A stretch of 9,296 nucleotides of DNA from Planctomycetaceae bacterium (GCA_015493185.1 WGDQ01000557.1:1-9296); one strand, 5' to 3'. Counted from the first letter of the stretch, positions 1 to 6,361 are shown. Program-made: numbers and translations. Notes: a model not told the origin generated them from the letters alone.

Positions 1-77
1 AGAGCCAGCCGGGATCTTGTTGGGCTACTCGTCGGGCTTCGCCCGCTGCAACCGAAGCCACGGGCGGCAAGGGTTTT

Positions 78-143
78 CGCGGAAGAAAAAAACAAGACAA
101 ACGGAGAAAAAAGGGGAAAGAAGAAAACGAAACACGCGAACAA
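78..143 (+). repeat. T-free purine-rich tract
   Basis: This 66-base stretch of the + strand contains no T at all and is mostly A with G, including runs of six and seven A. It is low-complexity sequence. On the minus strand it is a pyrimidine tract with T runs, but no strong hairpin precedes it there. In frame 1 it would encode a Lys/Glu/Asn-rich segment. It may be only a compositional island. Confidence 0.6.
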
Positions 144-687
144 TCACCCGCAATGCCACCAAAAACATGCACGCGAAGCCACCGTCCGACATGGTGTGCG
201 CGTTGCGCAAGTGCTACTCGATTGGCCCCTTCCCTCCAGCGTCGCAGCGATCGTACCAAAGAACCGTGCACACTCCCAACTTCGATTCTCTTCCGACACA
301 AAGCGACCTTGGGCGGCATCACCGCAAACTCGGCGAGCCACTCGACAACCCGAAACGGGCTGCGACCACGCATCGCCATTAACACTCCATCCGAACTTCA
401 CGAGCGAAACGCCGCTACGCCAGCATCGGACCCATTTTATCCATTTTAACATTGTCATGCCGGCCTTTGGTCTCAACCGTGCCTTCCGCGACCGGTTTCT
501 CGATTGGTTGCCCCGACACTGCCCCTTCGATCAGCGCCCCTCCGACGCCAACAAACCGACAATTCCCATACGATCGCACTGATCTGGCCGTGGCAGCCGA
601 CATCGGCTATCAACTGCCGTCGTCGGGCGCCACAGCGAGTGGCTCGGCCGATCCGGTCGGAACGCGTGAATAGTCGGTTTGCGAAAC

Positions 688-691
688 GGAG
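688..691 (+). promoter_or_regulatory. Ribosome binding site of kdsB
   Basis: GGAG lies 8 nt before the GTG at 700. This decides the start of kdsB. The in-frame TTG at 679 has no comparable Shine-Dalgarno and would overlap this site. Confidence 0.6.
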
Positions 692-699
692 TTCTTAAC

Positions 700-1575
700 G
701 TGTCAGAAACCCTACCTTCGACGACGGCCAACTCTAGAAATCGGGCTGCGCGGACCACATGTCAAATCGTCATCCCGGCCCGACTTGCATCAACGCGTTT
801 GCCTCGAAAGCTGCTGCTTTGCGAAACAGGCAAACCGCTGATTCAGCACACGTACGAGTCAGCGTGCCAGGCTCAGATTCCGCAGGGCACGATTGTCGCT
901 ACCGATCACGAAGAGATCGCCACCACCGTACGCGCGTTTGGCGGTCGGGTGGCAATGACCTCCGCCGATCTGGCCAGCGGAACCGATCGCGTGGCGGAGG
1001 TAGCCAGCCGACTGCCCGACGTCGATATCGTGGTAAACGTACAAGGCGACGAACCAGAACTTTCCGCGGAATCGATCGACCGCGTGGCGCAGCTCTTGAT
1101 CGAGCGCCCCACGGCGGTCATGTCGACTTTGGCAACGCCGATACGCGATCGCCACACATTGGAAGACCCCGCCTGCGTCAAAGTGGTCGTTGATCAGCAA
1201 GGTCGAGCGTTGTATTTCAGCCGTAGCCCCATACCACACGTACGGGAGTGGAACGATGCACTGCTCCGCGCTGATCCACCGCTGTTCTTGCTGCACTTGG
1301 GCATCTACGCCTATCGCCGCGATTTTCTGCTTCGTCTGGCGAAAATGCCGACGTCGCCGCTGGAACAAGCAGAGAAGCTCGAACAACTGCGCGTGTTGGA
1401 CTCGGGCTATCAGATCGTGGTAGATGTGGTTGACGAGCCAACTGTCGGCATCGATACGCTGGAGGATTACAAGGCGTTTGTTCAGCGTCATCGGCAACGA
1501 AACGCGATCCCTCCGACTTCGATCGACGGTCATGGCCTTGCGCCGCTCCCCTCTCCTAGCCCCACTTCTCAATGA
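700..1575 (+). CDS. kdsB: 3-deoxy-manno-octulosonate cytidylyltransferase (CMP-Kdo synthetase)
   Basis: KdsB couples Kdo to CTP in the cytoplasm, giving CMP-Kdo and pyrophosphate. CMP-Kdo is the donor for building the inner core of lipopolysaccharide. The 291-residue product has the nucleotidyltransferase signature IPARLASTRLPRK at about residues 25-37, ATDHEEIA with the following Ser-Gly-Thr-Asp-Arg segment, VNVQGDEP around 112-119, HLGIYAYR from 199, SPLEQAEKLEQLRVL, and a C-terminal GIDTLED whose Asp252 matches the metal-binding Asp of characterised KdsB. The enzyme is usually about 250 residues. This one has about 20 extra residues before the core and about 25 Pro/Ser-rich residues after it. 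The GTG start is chosen for its Shine-Dalgarno (688-691); a TTG at 679 is the alternative. The following gene, pyrG, makes the CTP substrate, but lies 399 bp away behind its own probable promoter. Family assignment is secure; the start is less certain. Confidence 0.95.
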   Translation: MSETLPSTTANSRNRAARTTCQIVIPARLASTRLPRKLLLCETGKPLIQHTYESACQAQIPQGTIVATDHEEIATTVRAFGGRVAMTSADLASGTDRVAEVASRLPDVDIVVNVQGDEPELSAESIDRVAQLLIERPTAVMSTLATPIRDRHTLEDPACVKVVVDQQGRALYFSRSPIPHVREWNDALLRADPPLFLLHLGIYAYRRDFLLRLAKMPTSPLEQAEKLEQLRVLDSGYQIVVDVVDEPTVGIDTLEDYKAFVQRHRQRNAIPPTSIDGHGLAPLPSPSPTSQ

Positions 1576-1740
1576 GACACGTTGGCGCCGCACCGTTTGG
1601 CGGCTTGTTCCGCGCTTTCTTGTGTTCGGTCCCCGAAATCGCTGGGGAACGAATCTTCGATGACAGATCGTTCTTCACCATCGGCTCTCTGCCCGTCGGA
1701 CGTCGCTATCTTCGCGACCGTAGCAGCTCCGGGCCCATGC

Positions 1741-1769
1741 TTGTCAGTTCAGAACCGCAGCGCTACAAT
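1741..1769 (+). promoter_or_regulatory. Probable sigma70-type promoter of pyrG
   Basis: The -35 box is TTGTCA (1741-1746, five of six consensus bases), followed by a 17 bp spacer and the -10 box TACAAT (1764-1769, five of six). Transcription would start near 1776, giving a leader of about 200 nt before the pyrG ATG. It lies after the kdsB stop and points toward pyrG. The match is by inspection only. Confidence 0.6.
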
Positions 1770-1814
1770 CCAACTTGAGAATCAGGATTGCCCAAGTGGG
1801 GGCGCCGTACGCTG

Positions 1815-1832
1815 AACGGCTTATCGGCCGTT
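1815..1832 (+). other. Small hairpin in the pyrG leader
   Basis: AACGGC (1815-1820) and GCCGTT (1827-1832) form a perfect 6 bp stem with a 6-nt loop, about 40 nt after the predicted transcription start. No U-tract follows, so it is not an obvious terminator. Confidence 0.35.
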
Positions 1833-1865
1833 GCGCACTCGAAACAGGACAGATGGCTGCTCGCT

Positions 1866-1886
1866 CGGTTCTGCGCTGCGCAACCG
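1866..1886 (+). other. Hairpin in the pyrG leader
   Basis: CGGT (1866-1869) pairs with ACCG (1883-1886). After a 2-nt bulge, TGCG (1872-1875) pairs with CGCA (1879-1882), leaving a 3-nt loop. This gives about 8 bp, GC-rich, roughly 90 nt upstream of the pyrG start. No U-tract follows. A regulatory role is only a possibility. Confidence 0.35.
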
Positions 1887-1974
1887 CGTCGTCGCCGAGC
1901 TTTTCAGCGCAACCAGCGATCTGACGGCGTCGTTCGCCTGGCTTCGTCCCCTGCGCTTTTACGGACTGTTCGAT

Positions 1975-3627
1975 ATGACGAAACATATTTTTGTGACCGG
2001 GGGCGTTGTCAGCTCGCTCGGCAAGGGGCTCACGAGCGCGTCGATTGGCATGCTGCTCGAAAACCGCGGGCTTCGCGTCCGGATGCAAAAGCTCGATCCA
2101 TATATCAATGTCGACCCGGGCACCATGAGCCCCTATCAGCATGGCGAAGTTTACGTGCTGGACGATGGAAGCGAGACAGACCTCGACCTGGGACACTACG
2201 AACGCTTTACGAACAGCCCGCTGACTCGCGATTCGAACTACACTACCGGTCAGATATATCAAGCGGTGATCAACAAGGAACGTCGGGGCGAGTTCCTAGG
2301 TAAAACCGTGCAGGTAATCCCGCACATCACGAACGAAATCAAAGGCGTGATCCACAAGCTGGCGGGCGACGATGTGGATGTCGTCATCACCGAAATCGGC
2401 GGCACCGTTGGCGATATCGAAAGTCAGCCTTTTCTGGAAGCCATCCGCCAATTTTCGCTCGACGTGGGTAAAGAAAACTGCCTCTACATCCACCTAACGC
2501 TCGTTCCTTACTTGCGAGCAGCCGGCGAATTGAAGACCAAGCCCACGCAGCACTCCGTTGGCCAACTGCGCGAAATCGGTATCCAGCCCGACATTCTCAT
2601 TTGCCGCACCGAGCGTGCGTTGGCGCGCGACGACCGGGAAAAAATCGCCCTGTTCTGCAACGTGCCCATCGAAGCAGTCATCGAAGAACGCGACAAAGAT
2701 TTTTCCATCTATGAAGTGCCTATCAGCCTCGTTGAAAATGAGCTCGATGAGCTGATTGTCCGCAAGCTGAATCTGACAGCCGGGCCTTTGAATCTGGCCG
2801 AGTGGCATGAGCTGTTGCGTAATCTGCGCTACCCGGAACACGAAATCAGCATCGCGGTGGTAGGAAAGTACGCAAAGCATCTCGACGCCTACAAATCCAT
2901 CTACGAAGCGCTCGACCATGCAGGCATTGCCAACAACGCACAGGTCCGCATCCAGCGAATCCAAAGCGAGCTGATCGAGCAGGAAGGCCCGGAAAAACTT
3001 CTGTCCGGTTACGACGGGCTGCTCGTTCCTGGCGGATTTGGCGAACGAGGCGTTGAAGGCAAGGTCGAAGCCATCCGTTTTGCGCGCGAGCGGGCAATGC
3101 CATTTTTTGGTATTTGCCTCGGCATGCAGTGTGCCGTGATCGAATTCGCTCGGCATGTTGTGGGGCTCGAAGGAGCGCATTCGACGGAATTCGCCAAGGA
3201 CACAAGCCATCCGGTCATCTGCCTGCTCGATGAGCAGAAAACAATCACCGACAAGGGCGGGACGATGCGGCTCGGCGCGCATCCGGCCCAACTAGAACCC
3301 AGCAGCCGTGCGGCCGCCGCCTACGGACGCATGCAAATATCTGAGCGTCACCGGCATCGTTACGAATTCAATAACGCCTACCGGCAACAATTTGCCGCCC
3401 ATGGTATGTTGGCAACAGGCACCAGCCCCGACGGCACGCTGGTCGAAATTGTGGAGATCCCCGACCATCCGTGGTTCGTCGCCGTGCAATACCACCCGGA
3501 ATTCAAATCGAAGCCGACCGATCCACATCCCTTGTTCGCCAGCTTTGTTGCTGCGGCCGTACATCGGCATCAGCGGAGGGCCGAACGTGTGGGCGAATGG
3601 GAAGCTTCCGGTGGCGCGTCGGCTTGA
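1975..3627 (+). CDS. pyrG: CTP synthase (glutamine-hydrolysing)
   Basis: PyrG makes CTP from UTP, ATP and glutamine, the last step of de novo pyrimidine nucleotide synthesis in the cytoplasm. The 550-residue product has the usual size (about 545) and both domains. The N-terminal synthetase domain starts TKHIFVTGGVVSSLGKGLTSAS, with P-loop Lys17, then LDPYINVDPGTMSP, EIGGTVGDIES and KTKPTQHSV (187-195). The C-terminal class I glutamine amidotransferase domain has the nucleophile Cys381 in GICLGMQ and the partners His507 and Glu509 in VQYHPEF, so it should be catalytically complete. About 20 charged residues extend past the usual end. The ATG at 1975 is chosen because homology begins exactly there, although its Shine-Dalgarno is poor. 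The frame stays open upstream to 1831, so a longer start is formally possible but unlikely. Neighbouring kdsB uses the CTP product. Confidence 0.97.
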   Translation: MTKHIFVTGGVVSSLGKGLTSASIGMLLENRGLRVRMQKLDPYINVDPGTMSPYQHGEVYVLDDGSETDLDLGHYERFTNSPLTRDSNYTTGQIYQAVINKERRGEFLGKTVQVIPHITNEIKGVIHKLAGDDVDVVITEIGGTVGDIESQPFLEAIRQFSLDVGKENCLYIHLTLVPYLRAAGELKTKPTQHSVGQLREIGIQPDILICRTERALARDDREKIALFCNVPIEAVIEERDKDFSIYEVPISLVENELDELIVRKLNLTAGPLNLAEWHELLRNLRYPEHEISIAVVGKYAKHLDAYKSIYEALDHAGIANNAQVRIQRIQSELIEQEGPEKLLSGYDGLLVPGGFGERGVEGKVEAIRFARERAMPFFGICLGMQCAVIEFARHVVGLEGAHSTEFAKDTSHPVICLLDEQKTITDKGGTMRLGAHPAQLEPSSRAAAAYGRMQISERHRHRYEFNNAYRQQFAAHGMLATGTSPDGTLVEIVEIPDHPWFVAVQYHPEFKSKPTDPHPLFASFVAAAVHRHQRRAERVGEWEASGGASA

Positions 3628-3729
3628 AGCTCCCTGCCAAACCGCCAGGACAACACGCGCTGGTATTGCCCGCCGCAACGCCGTCATTGGTTTTGGTGTC
3701 TCGATCGCGGCTCCGTACTGCTTCGAAGA

Positions 3730-3768
3730 CAAGCATCTCTGCATCTGATAGGATTACGAAGATGCTTG
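3730..3768 (+). other. 9 bp inverted repeat upstream of DUF1844 gene
   Basis: CAAGCATCT (3730-3738) is perfectly complementary to AGATGCTTG (3760-3768), with a 21-nt loop. No T-tract follows. Its 3' arm shares CTTG (3765-3768) with the next inverted repeat, so both stems cannot form at once. Confidence 0.45.
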
Positions 3769-3817
3769 CGGAACGGGTGTTCTATGCGGTTTCAGCCCGG
3801 CAAATGCCTGCCGCAAG
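3765..3817 (+). other. 7 bp inverted repeat overlapping the previous stem
   Basis: CTTGCGG (3765-3771) pairs with CCGCAAG (3811-3817). The 39-nt loop contains two further short hairpins: GAAC-GGGT-GTTC, whose first base (3771) overlaps the outer stem, and GGCA-AA-TGCC. It competes with the 3730-3768 stem. Confidence 0.35.
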
Positions 3818-3847
3818 AATCGAATGCATGCCCCGAACATTAACCGT

Positions 3848-3859
3848 GGCACATGTGCC
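3848..3859. promoter_or_regulatory. Perfect 12 bp palindrome, possible operator
   Basis: GGCACATGTGCC is a perfect palindrome 67 bp before the DUF1844 start. One or two such palindromes are expected by chance in a window this size, so only its position makes it worth listing. Confidence 0.25.
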
Positions 3860-3871
3860 CTGAACTTTCTG

Positions 3872-3903
3872 CGACGGTCAGAATCCACCACCAGAAACCG
3901 TCG
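3872..3903 (+). other. Hairpin just upstream of the DUF1844 ribosome binding site
   Basis: CGACGGT (3872-3878) pairs perfectly with ACCGTCG (3897-3903) across an 18-nt loop. The stem ends 9 nt before the AGAGAGAG ribosome binding site (3913-3920). It could influence translation, but this is inference. Confidence 0.35.
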
Positions 3904-3926
3904 GGAATCGAAAGAGAGAGATAGAA

Positions 3927-4406
3927 ATGAGCAACGGCGGCGAAGAAAAAAAGATCATTATCGACGAGGATTGGAAGAGCCAGGCTCAAGCCGAAAAAGA
4001 AGCGCTCGAACAACAAAAGAAACAGCAACAAGAGCTTGGGAACGCGCCCGGAGCGGCGGCTGAGGGCGGTTCGGCTTCGCCCGAGACAGCACAGTTGCCA
4101 CCCGCCACATTAACAACACTGTGCACCACGCTTGCAACGCAGGCCATGCTCTCGATGGGGCAGTTGCCGAATCCACTCACAGGGCGGGCTGAAATCCAGC
4201 TCGACTACGCGCGTCACTATATCGACACGCTGGAAATGCTTGAGAAAAAGACAGAAGGCAACCGCACTCCAGAAGAGATCGCGATGATGAGCCAACTATT
4301 GCATGAGCTACGGTTGGCTTACGTAGAAGCCCAAAAGGCTGTTGCTGAAGCAATGCGGCAGGCGGCCGAACAGGCCAAAAACAGCGCACCGAGCCAAGAG
4401 CATTGA
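3927..4406 (+). CDS. DUF1844 domain protein of unknown function
   Basis: This 159-residue protein matches the DUF1844 family, for which I know of no established biochemical role. The first 40 residues are highly charged and Gln-rich, starting with EKKIIIDEDWKSQAQAEKEAL, typical of the planctomycete members. A Gly/Ala/Ser/Pro linker follows (about 42-60). The conserved core begins at about residue 60 and includes LTTLCTTLATQAMLSMGQLPNP and ARHYIDTLEMLEKKTEGN, ending in an Ala/Glu/Gln-rich helix. No signal peptide or membrane segment is evident, so it is probably cytoplasmic; the charged ends could form coiled coil. The start is supported by AGAGAGAG at 3913-3920, 6 nt before the ATG. It follows pyrG on the same strand, but the 299 bp gap leaves co-transcription open. 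Confidence 0.88.
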   Translation: MSNGGEEKKIIIDEDWKSQAQAEKEALEQQKKQQQELGNAPGAAAEGGSASPETAQLPPATLTTLCTTLATQAMLSMGQLPNPLTGRAEIQLDYARHYIDTLEMLEKKTEGNRTPEEIAMMSQLLHELRLAYVEAQKAVAEAMRQAAEQAKNSAPSQEH

Positions 4407-4475
4407 CCGCCACTTATGCAGCCCAGCCCGATGCGATGAACGCCATCAGCAGCGTTTCGGTCTGAATTCTTGATC

Positions 4476-4542
4476 CTTGAGAAACAAAGCGAGCCTGCCG
4501 TTCGCTTCTCCCTCAACCGGAGGCTTTCGGTTCTCCCTCAAG
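4476..4542 (+). ncRNA. Possible three-way-junction RNA element
   Basis: The outer stem CTTGAG (4476-4481) / CTCAAG (4537-4542) encloses two hairpins: AAGCGA (4487-4492) / TCGCTT (4502-4507), and AACCG (4515-4519) / CGGTT (4528-4532). Each hairpin is followed by the same 11-nt segment TTCTCCCTCAA (4506-4516 and 4531-4541), of which the first TT belongs to the stem. The element starts 70 nt after the DUF1844 stop. Either strand could form it. No known RNA family is recognised and chance pairing is possible. Confidence 0.35.
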
Positions 4543-4603
4543 AGGCTACGGTATTTTAGGGCAGGCGAGCGGACGTCCTCACCGTCCTAGTAGTCGTTTT
4601 CCC

Positions 4604-4624
4604 CTGCTTCTTTCGCAGTTTTTT
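4604..4624 (+). terminator. Weak intrinsic-terminator-like hairpin after DUF1844 gene
   Basis: CTGC (4604-4607), a 7-nt loop and GCAG (4615-4618) are followed directly by six T. The stem is only 4 bp, so it is a weak candidate. It lies about 200 nt after the DUF1844 stop and points the right way. Confidence 0.35.
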
Positions 4625-4802
4625 CACGGTTGTAGGCCCCGCTCTTTTGCGCCACGACGCAACAGCGACCGGGACCGATCCGCACGTTCGCATCGCTCAT
4701 CGAGGTGCCTGCGAAGCCAGGTTATCACAACGCGTCTCGATCGCATCGTCCCACAAATGCTCGCATCAGGAGCGTATCGCAACAGAAAAACCACAGAGTA
4801 GG

Positions 4803-4942
4803 CAAAAAAGCCATGCCCAGCAGGGGGAAAGTTGGCCAATCCGTGCCGACGCTGGTGCCAATTCCTTGGCTACATGGGCTCCCGATCCGGTGACACAGGC
4901 GGGGGAACTCCAAAGAACATCCCATCCCCACTGGGCATGGCT
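4803..4942 (-). ncRNA. Long-range stem with U-tract: mraZ terminator or small RNA
   Basis: On the minus strand AGCCATGCCCAG (4942-4931) is perfectly complementary to CTGGGCATGGCT (4820-4809), 12 bp, and the second arm runs into TTTTTT (4809-4804). Just inside, GGGG (plus a possible A-U pair) pairs with CCCC across a small internal loop, extending the stem to about 17 bp. The interior of about 100 nt includes GCCAA-GGAA-TTGGC (on +, 4857-4870), a 5 bp hairpin with a GNRA-type loop. The arms lie 180 nt or more downstream of the mraZ stop. Either this is an unusual terminator with a large branched loop, or the 3' half of a structured RNA of about 140 nt. No separate promoter was found just upstream of it. 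Confidence 0.5.
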
Positions 4943-4955
4943 GCTGACTGCAATG

Positions 4956-4981
4956 ATCGGTTGCTGCTTCTCCTTACCGAT
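4956..4981 (-). other. 6 bp hairpin downstream of mraZ
   Basis: ATCGGT (4976-4981 read on the minus strand) pairs with ACCGAT (4956-4961 on the minus strand) across a 14-nt loop. It sits 13 nt before the long-range stem on a minus-strand transcript and may belong to the same structured 3' region. Confidence 0.3.
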
Positions 4982-5121
4982 TTACCTCTCTTTATTTCCT
5001 ATCCGGACCCGTTGTGGTCGCTTCAATCGCCTGTACTGACCTCATCTCGCGCAGCCACAGTCGGCATCGTGCTCACCGTCAGACGTGTAACTGTTAACTG
5101 TCGCACACCCTCTGTGGCGGT

Positions 5122-5610
5122 TCAGCCGGCCAAATCTTCGAAAACCCTCCGGAAGTCAGGCATTTGCTCGCGCAAATAGTCGAGCCACGCATCCGGACGC
5201 CATATTTCGATGCACACGGCCGCACCAACCACCATCACGGTCCCTCCCGGTTCGACTCCCAAAAACTCCCGGAACCCCTCCGGAATGAGCAACCGGCCAT
5301 GACCACTAAGCTGAACCGATCGATGCCGGGTCGACAAAAGCCGACCCAAAAGCTGCACATCGGCCACTCGGTTGTTCAACTTTCCGGCCTGTATCTTGCG
5401 TCGGACCAGATCAACTCCCTGCTCAAGCTGCGTCGTCCACGTATTCTCGCACCAAAGGCTCAGGCAACCGGCCCGTTCTTTGGCCAGCACAAAACGCTCA
5501 TCCCCGTCGCGGGCAAGTTGCGTACTTAGTTCCTTTGGCACCGACAGCCGATGTCGCTCATCCAGCGTGCGGGTGAACTCGCCAAGGATCATTTCATCGG
5601 CGTTCGACAT
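5122..5610 (-). CDS. mraZ: MraZ-type transcriptional regulator
   Basis: MraZ is a DNA-binding protein with two SpoVT/AbrB-like domains that forms rings and normally controls the division and cell wall (dcw) cluster from its first position. The 162-residue product fits (E. coli MraZ has 152). The first domain has ILGEFTRTLDERHRLSVPKEL at about 8-28, and the second has LSGHGRLLIPEGFREFLGV and VMVVGAAVCIEIW. The usual D-x-K-G-R motif is DERHR in the first domain, so Lys and Gly are replaced; the second keeps GR. The start is uncertain. The ATG at 5610 has only a weak CGGG upstream, an internal ATG lies at 5592, and the frame stays open to a TTG at 5670. There is no rsmH, ftsI or mur gene next to it here: about 1 kb upstream and 0.7 kb downstream lack genes. 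Its targets cannot be told from this sequence. Confidence 0.92.
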   Translation of the reverse strand: MSNADEMILGEFTRTLDERHRLSVPKELSTQLARDGDERFVLAKERAGCLSLWCENTWTTQLEQGVDLVRRKIQAGKLNNRVADVQLLGRLLSTRHRSVQLSGHGRLLIPEGFREFLGVEPGGTVMVVGAAVCIEIWRPDAWLDYLREQMPDFRRVFEDLAG

Positions 5611-5767
5611 ATGTGCCCGAAAGTCGCGCGATGCGTCGTCACCTGCTGTTGAAACGAGTCCGTTCCTCAAACCAAACCGTCAAAACCGCCTTGCTAAGTA
5701 TTGGGACTGTTTTCCCGACATGGCTTGCTTTCTCTGCCATAAATGGGCCGAAATCCCACGAGACCGC

Positions 5768-5795
5768 AGTTTACTGTTTCGCCCGTCTTTTGCAA
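5768..5795 (-). promoter_or_regulatory. Weak candidate promoter of mraZ
   Basis: On the minus strand TTGCAA (5795-5790), a 16 bp spacer and TAAACT (5773-5768) match four of six consensus bases in each box. This would give a leader of about 150 nt. The match is modest, and the true promoter may lie elsewhere. Confidence 0.2.
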
Positions 5796-6306
5796 GGATT
5801 TCTTCAGCGATGGCTCGCACCGTTAGCCTTAAACTGCTTCCCTAAAAAGGCTTATGAATTTTCATCCGTCGCGTGGCGAGCAAAAACCGCTCATCCATAT
5901 GCGTCTGGGATTTCCGGAACGACACCTCACAATCCGCAAATCTGGGCACACAAACCGCGCAGGAGCGCTAGCATCGCATGGACCGGCGACTCAGGCTGTC
6001 GGACGAACATGCGGAAATCACCGCCGGTGCCAGCTTCTCGCTGCCCACCACATGTTCCGTAACAGCTTTTACAGGAACACGTTGCGAGCGGCATCACTTC
6101 TTTAAAAGCTCTCTAGCCGCAAACCGTGCATTTCGTGTAATGTCTGCGTCGGCAGCTCAACACTGCATGCTCGCACCAGCCAGGGGTTTTCACGCAGGCT
6201 GGACAGCCGATAGAGTTGCCTGACACCGCGTCCCAGAGCAATATGCCCCGCCCAGGGGGCTCAACGTCTCCACCCCTCGGCTCGCCCCACCACCAAAATG
6301 GGCTAC

Positions 6307-6336
6307 TTGAAGAAAAAACCCCAACTTTCCTATACT
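6307..6336 (+). promoter_or_regulatory. Probable promoter of the ketoacyl synthase gene
   Basis: TTGAAG (6307-6312), an 18 bp spacer beginning with an A run, and TATACT (6331-6336, five of six consensus bases). It points toward the ketoacyl synthase gene at 6620, giving a leader of about 275 nt starting near 6343. Confidence 0.5.
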
Positions 6337-6344
6337 GCTGTCTC

Positions 6345-6361
6345 ACCTGTGGGCAACAGGT
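6345..6361 (+). other. Hairpin at the predicted transcript 5' end
   Basis: ACCTGT (6345-6350) and ACAGGT (6356-6361) form a perfect 6 bp stem with a 5-nt loop, a few bases after the predicted start of the transcript. A 5' stem of this kind may protect a transcript from decay; this is inference. Confidence 0.4.

Larger units (their letters stand above)
1..699. other. Upstream region with no recognisable gene
   Basis: Several frames are open here, as expected by chance in GC-rich DNA. Frame 1 has no stop from the window edge to 582, but its translation is rich in Arg, Pro and His, carries a Lys-rich stretch, and resembles no family I know. No start in the region has a convincing Shine-Dalgarno. 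A small GC hairpin (CGGGC, TTC, GCCCG) lies at 33-45 and a purine-rich tract at 78-143. No promoter with both boxes was found for kdsB. A C-terminal fragment of a gene from outside the window cannot be excluded in frame 1. Confidence 0.5.
1576..1974. other. kdsB-pyrG intergenic region with promoter and leader
   Basis: No credible gene lies in this 399 bp. A 68-codon frame starts at an ATGA overlap with the kdsB stop (1572-1778), but it has no Shine-Dalgarno and no protein-like character. The region holds a near-consensus promoter (1741-1769) and a leader of about 200 nt with two hairpins (1815-1832 and 1866-1886). The pyrG reading frame stays open upstream to a TTG at 1831, but alignment with CTP synthases begins at 1975. 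Confidence 0.6.
3628..3926. other. pyrG-DUF1844 intergenic region with several inverted repeats
   Basis: No gene is recognisable in this 299 bp, and no clear promoter pair or intrinsic terminator was found. It contains a 9 bp inverted repeat (3730-3768), a 7 bp one that overlaps it (3765-3817), a 12 bp perfect palindrome (3848-3859), and a 7 bp hairpin just before the ribosome binding site of the DUF1844 gene (3872-3903). These are listed separately. Confidence 0.5.
4407..5121. other. DUF1844-mraZ intergenic region rich in RNA structure
   Basis: These 715 bp lie between convergent genes and hold no protein-like frame with a ribosome binding site. They contain a possible three-way junction (4476-4542), a weak hairpin with a T6 tract (4604-4624), a 6 bp hairpin TTCGCA/TGCGAA (4687-4715), a long-range stem with a minus-strand U-tract (4803-4942), a 6 bp hairpin (4956-4981) and a tandem TAACTGT repeat (5088-5101). 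This is far more than two ordinary terminators need. Confidence 0.5.

Noticed and set aside
25..210. Small minus-strand frame with a hydrophobic stretch
   Set aside because: The hydrophobic residues come from the pyrimidine-rich complement of the T-free tract; the start is TTG with no Shine-Dalgarno.
1572..1778. 68-codon frame overlapping the kdsB stop as ATGA
   Set aside because: Translational coupling is conceivable, but there is no Shine-Dalgarno, the composition is not protein-like, and the pyrG promoter lies within it.
1831..1974. N-terminal extension of PyrG by 48 residues
   Set aside because: The family sequence begins at the ATG at 1975; the extension is low in protein character and would start at a TTG within the leader.
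2494..3291. 265-codon open frame antisense to pyrG, and similar long antisense frames at 1744-2262 and 859-1593
   Set aside because: They mirror the codon structure of the genes on the other strand, have no ribosome binding site or family resemblance, and overlap secure genes completely.
5088..5101. Tandem TAACTGT repeat downstream of mraZ
   Set aside because: Two copies of 7 bp are too short to call an operator or repeat array without other support.
5249..5260. GGTTCGACTCCC resembling the T-arm of a tRNA
   Set aside because: It lies inside mraZ coding sequence, its flanks do not pair as a T-stem, and no anticodon or acceptor stem is present.
5613..6062. 149-codon + strand frame upstream of mraZ
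   Set aside because: Its start overlaps nothing resembling a ribosome binding site, and the translation is rich in Pro, Ser, Arg and Trp in a random-looking order; other frames are equally open.
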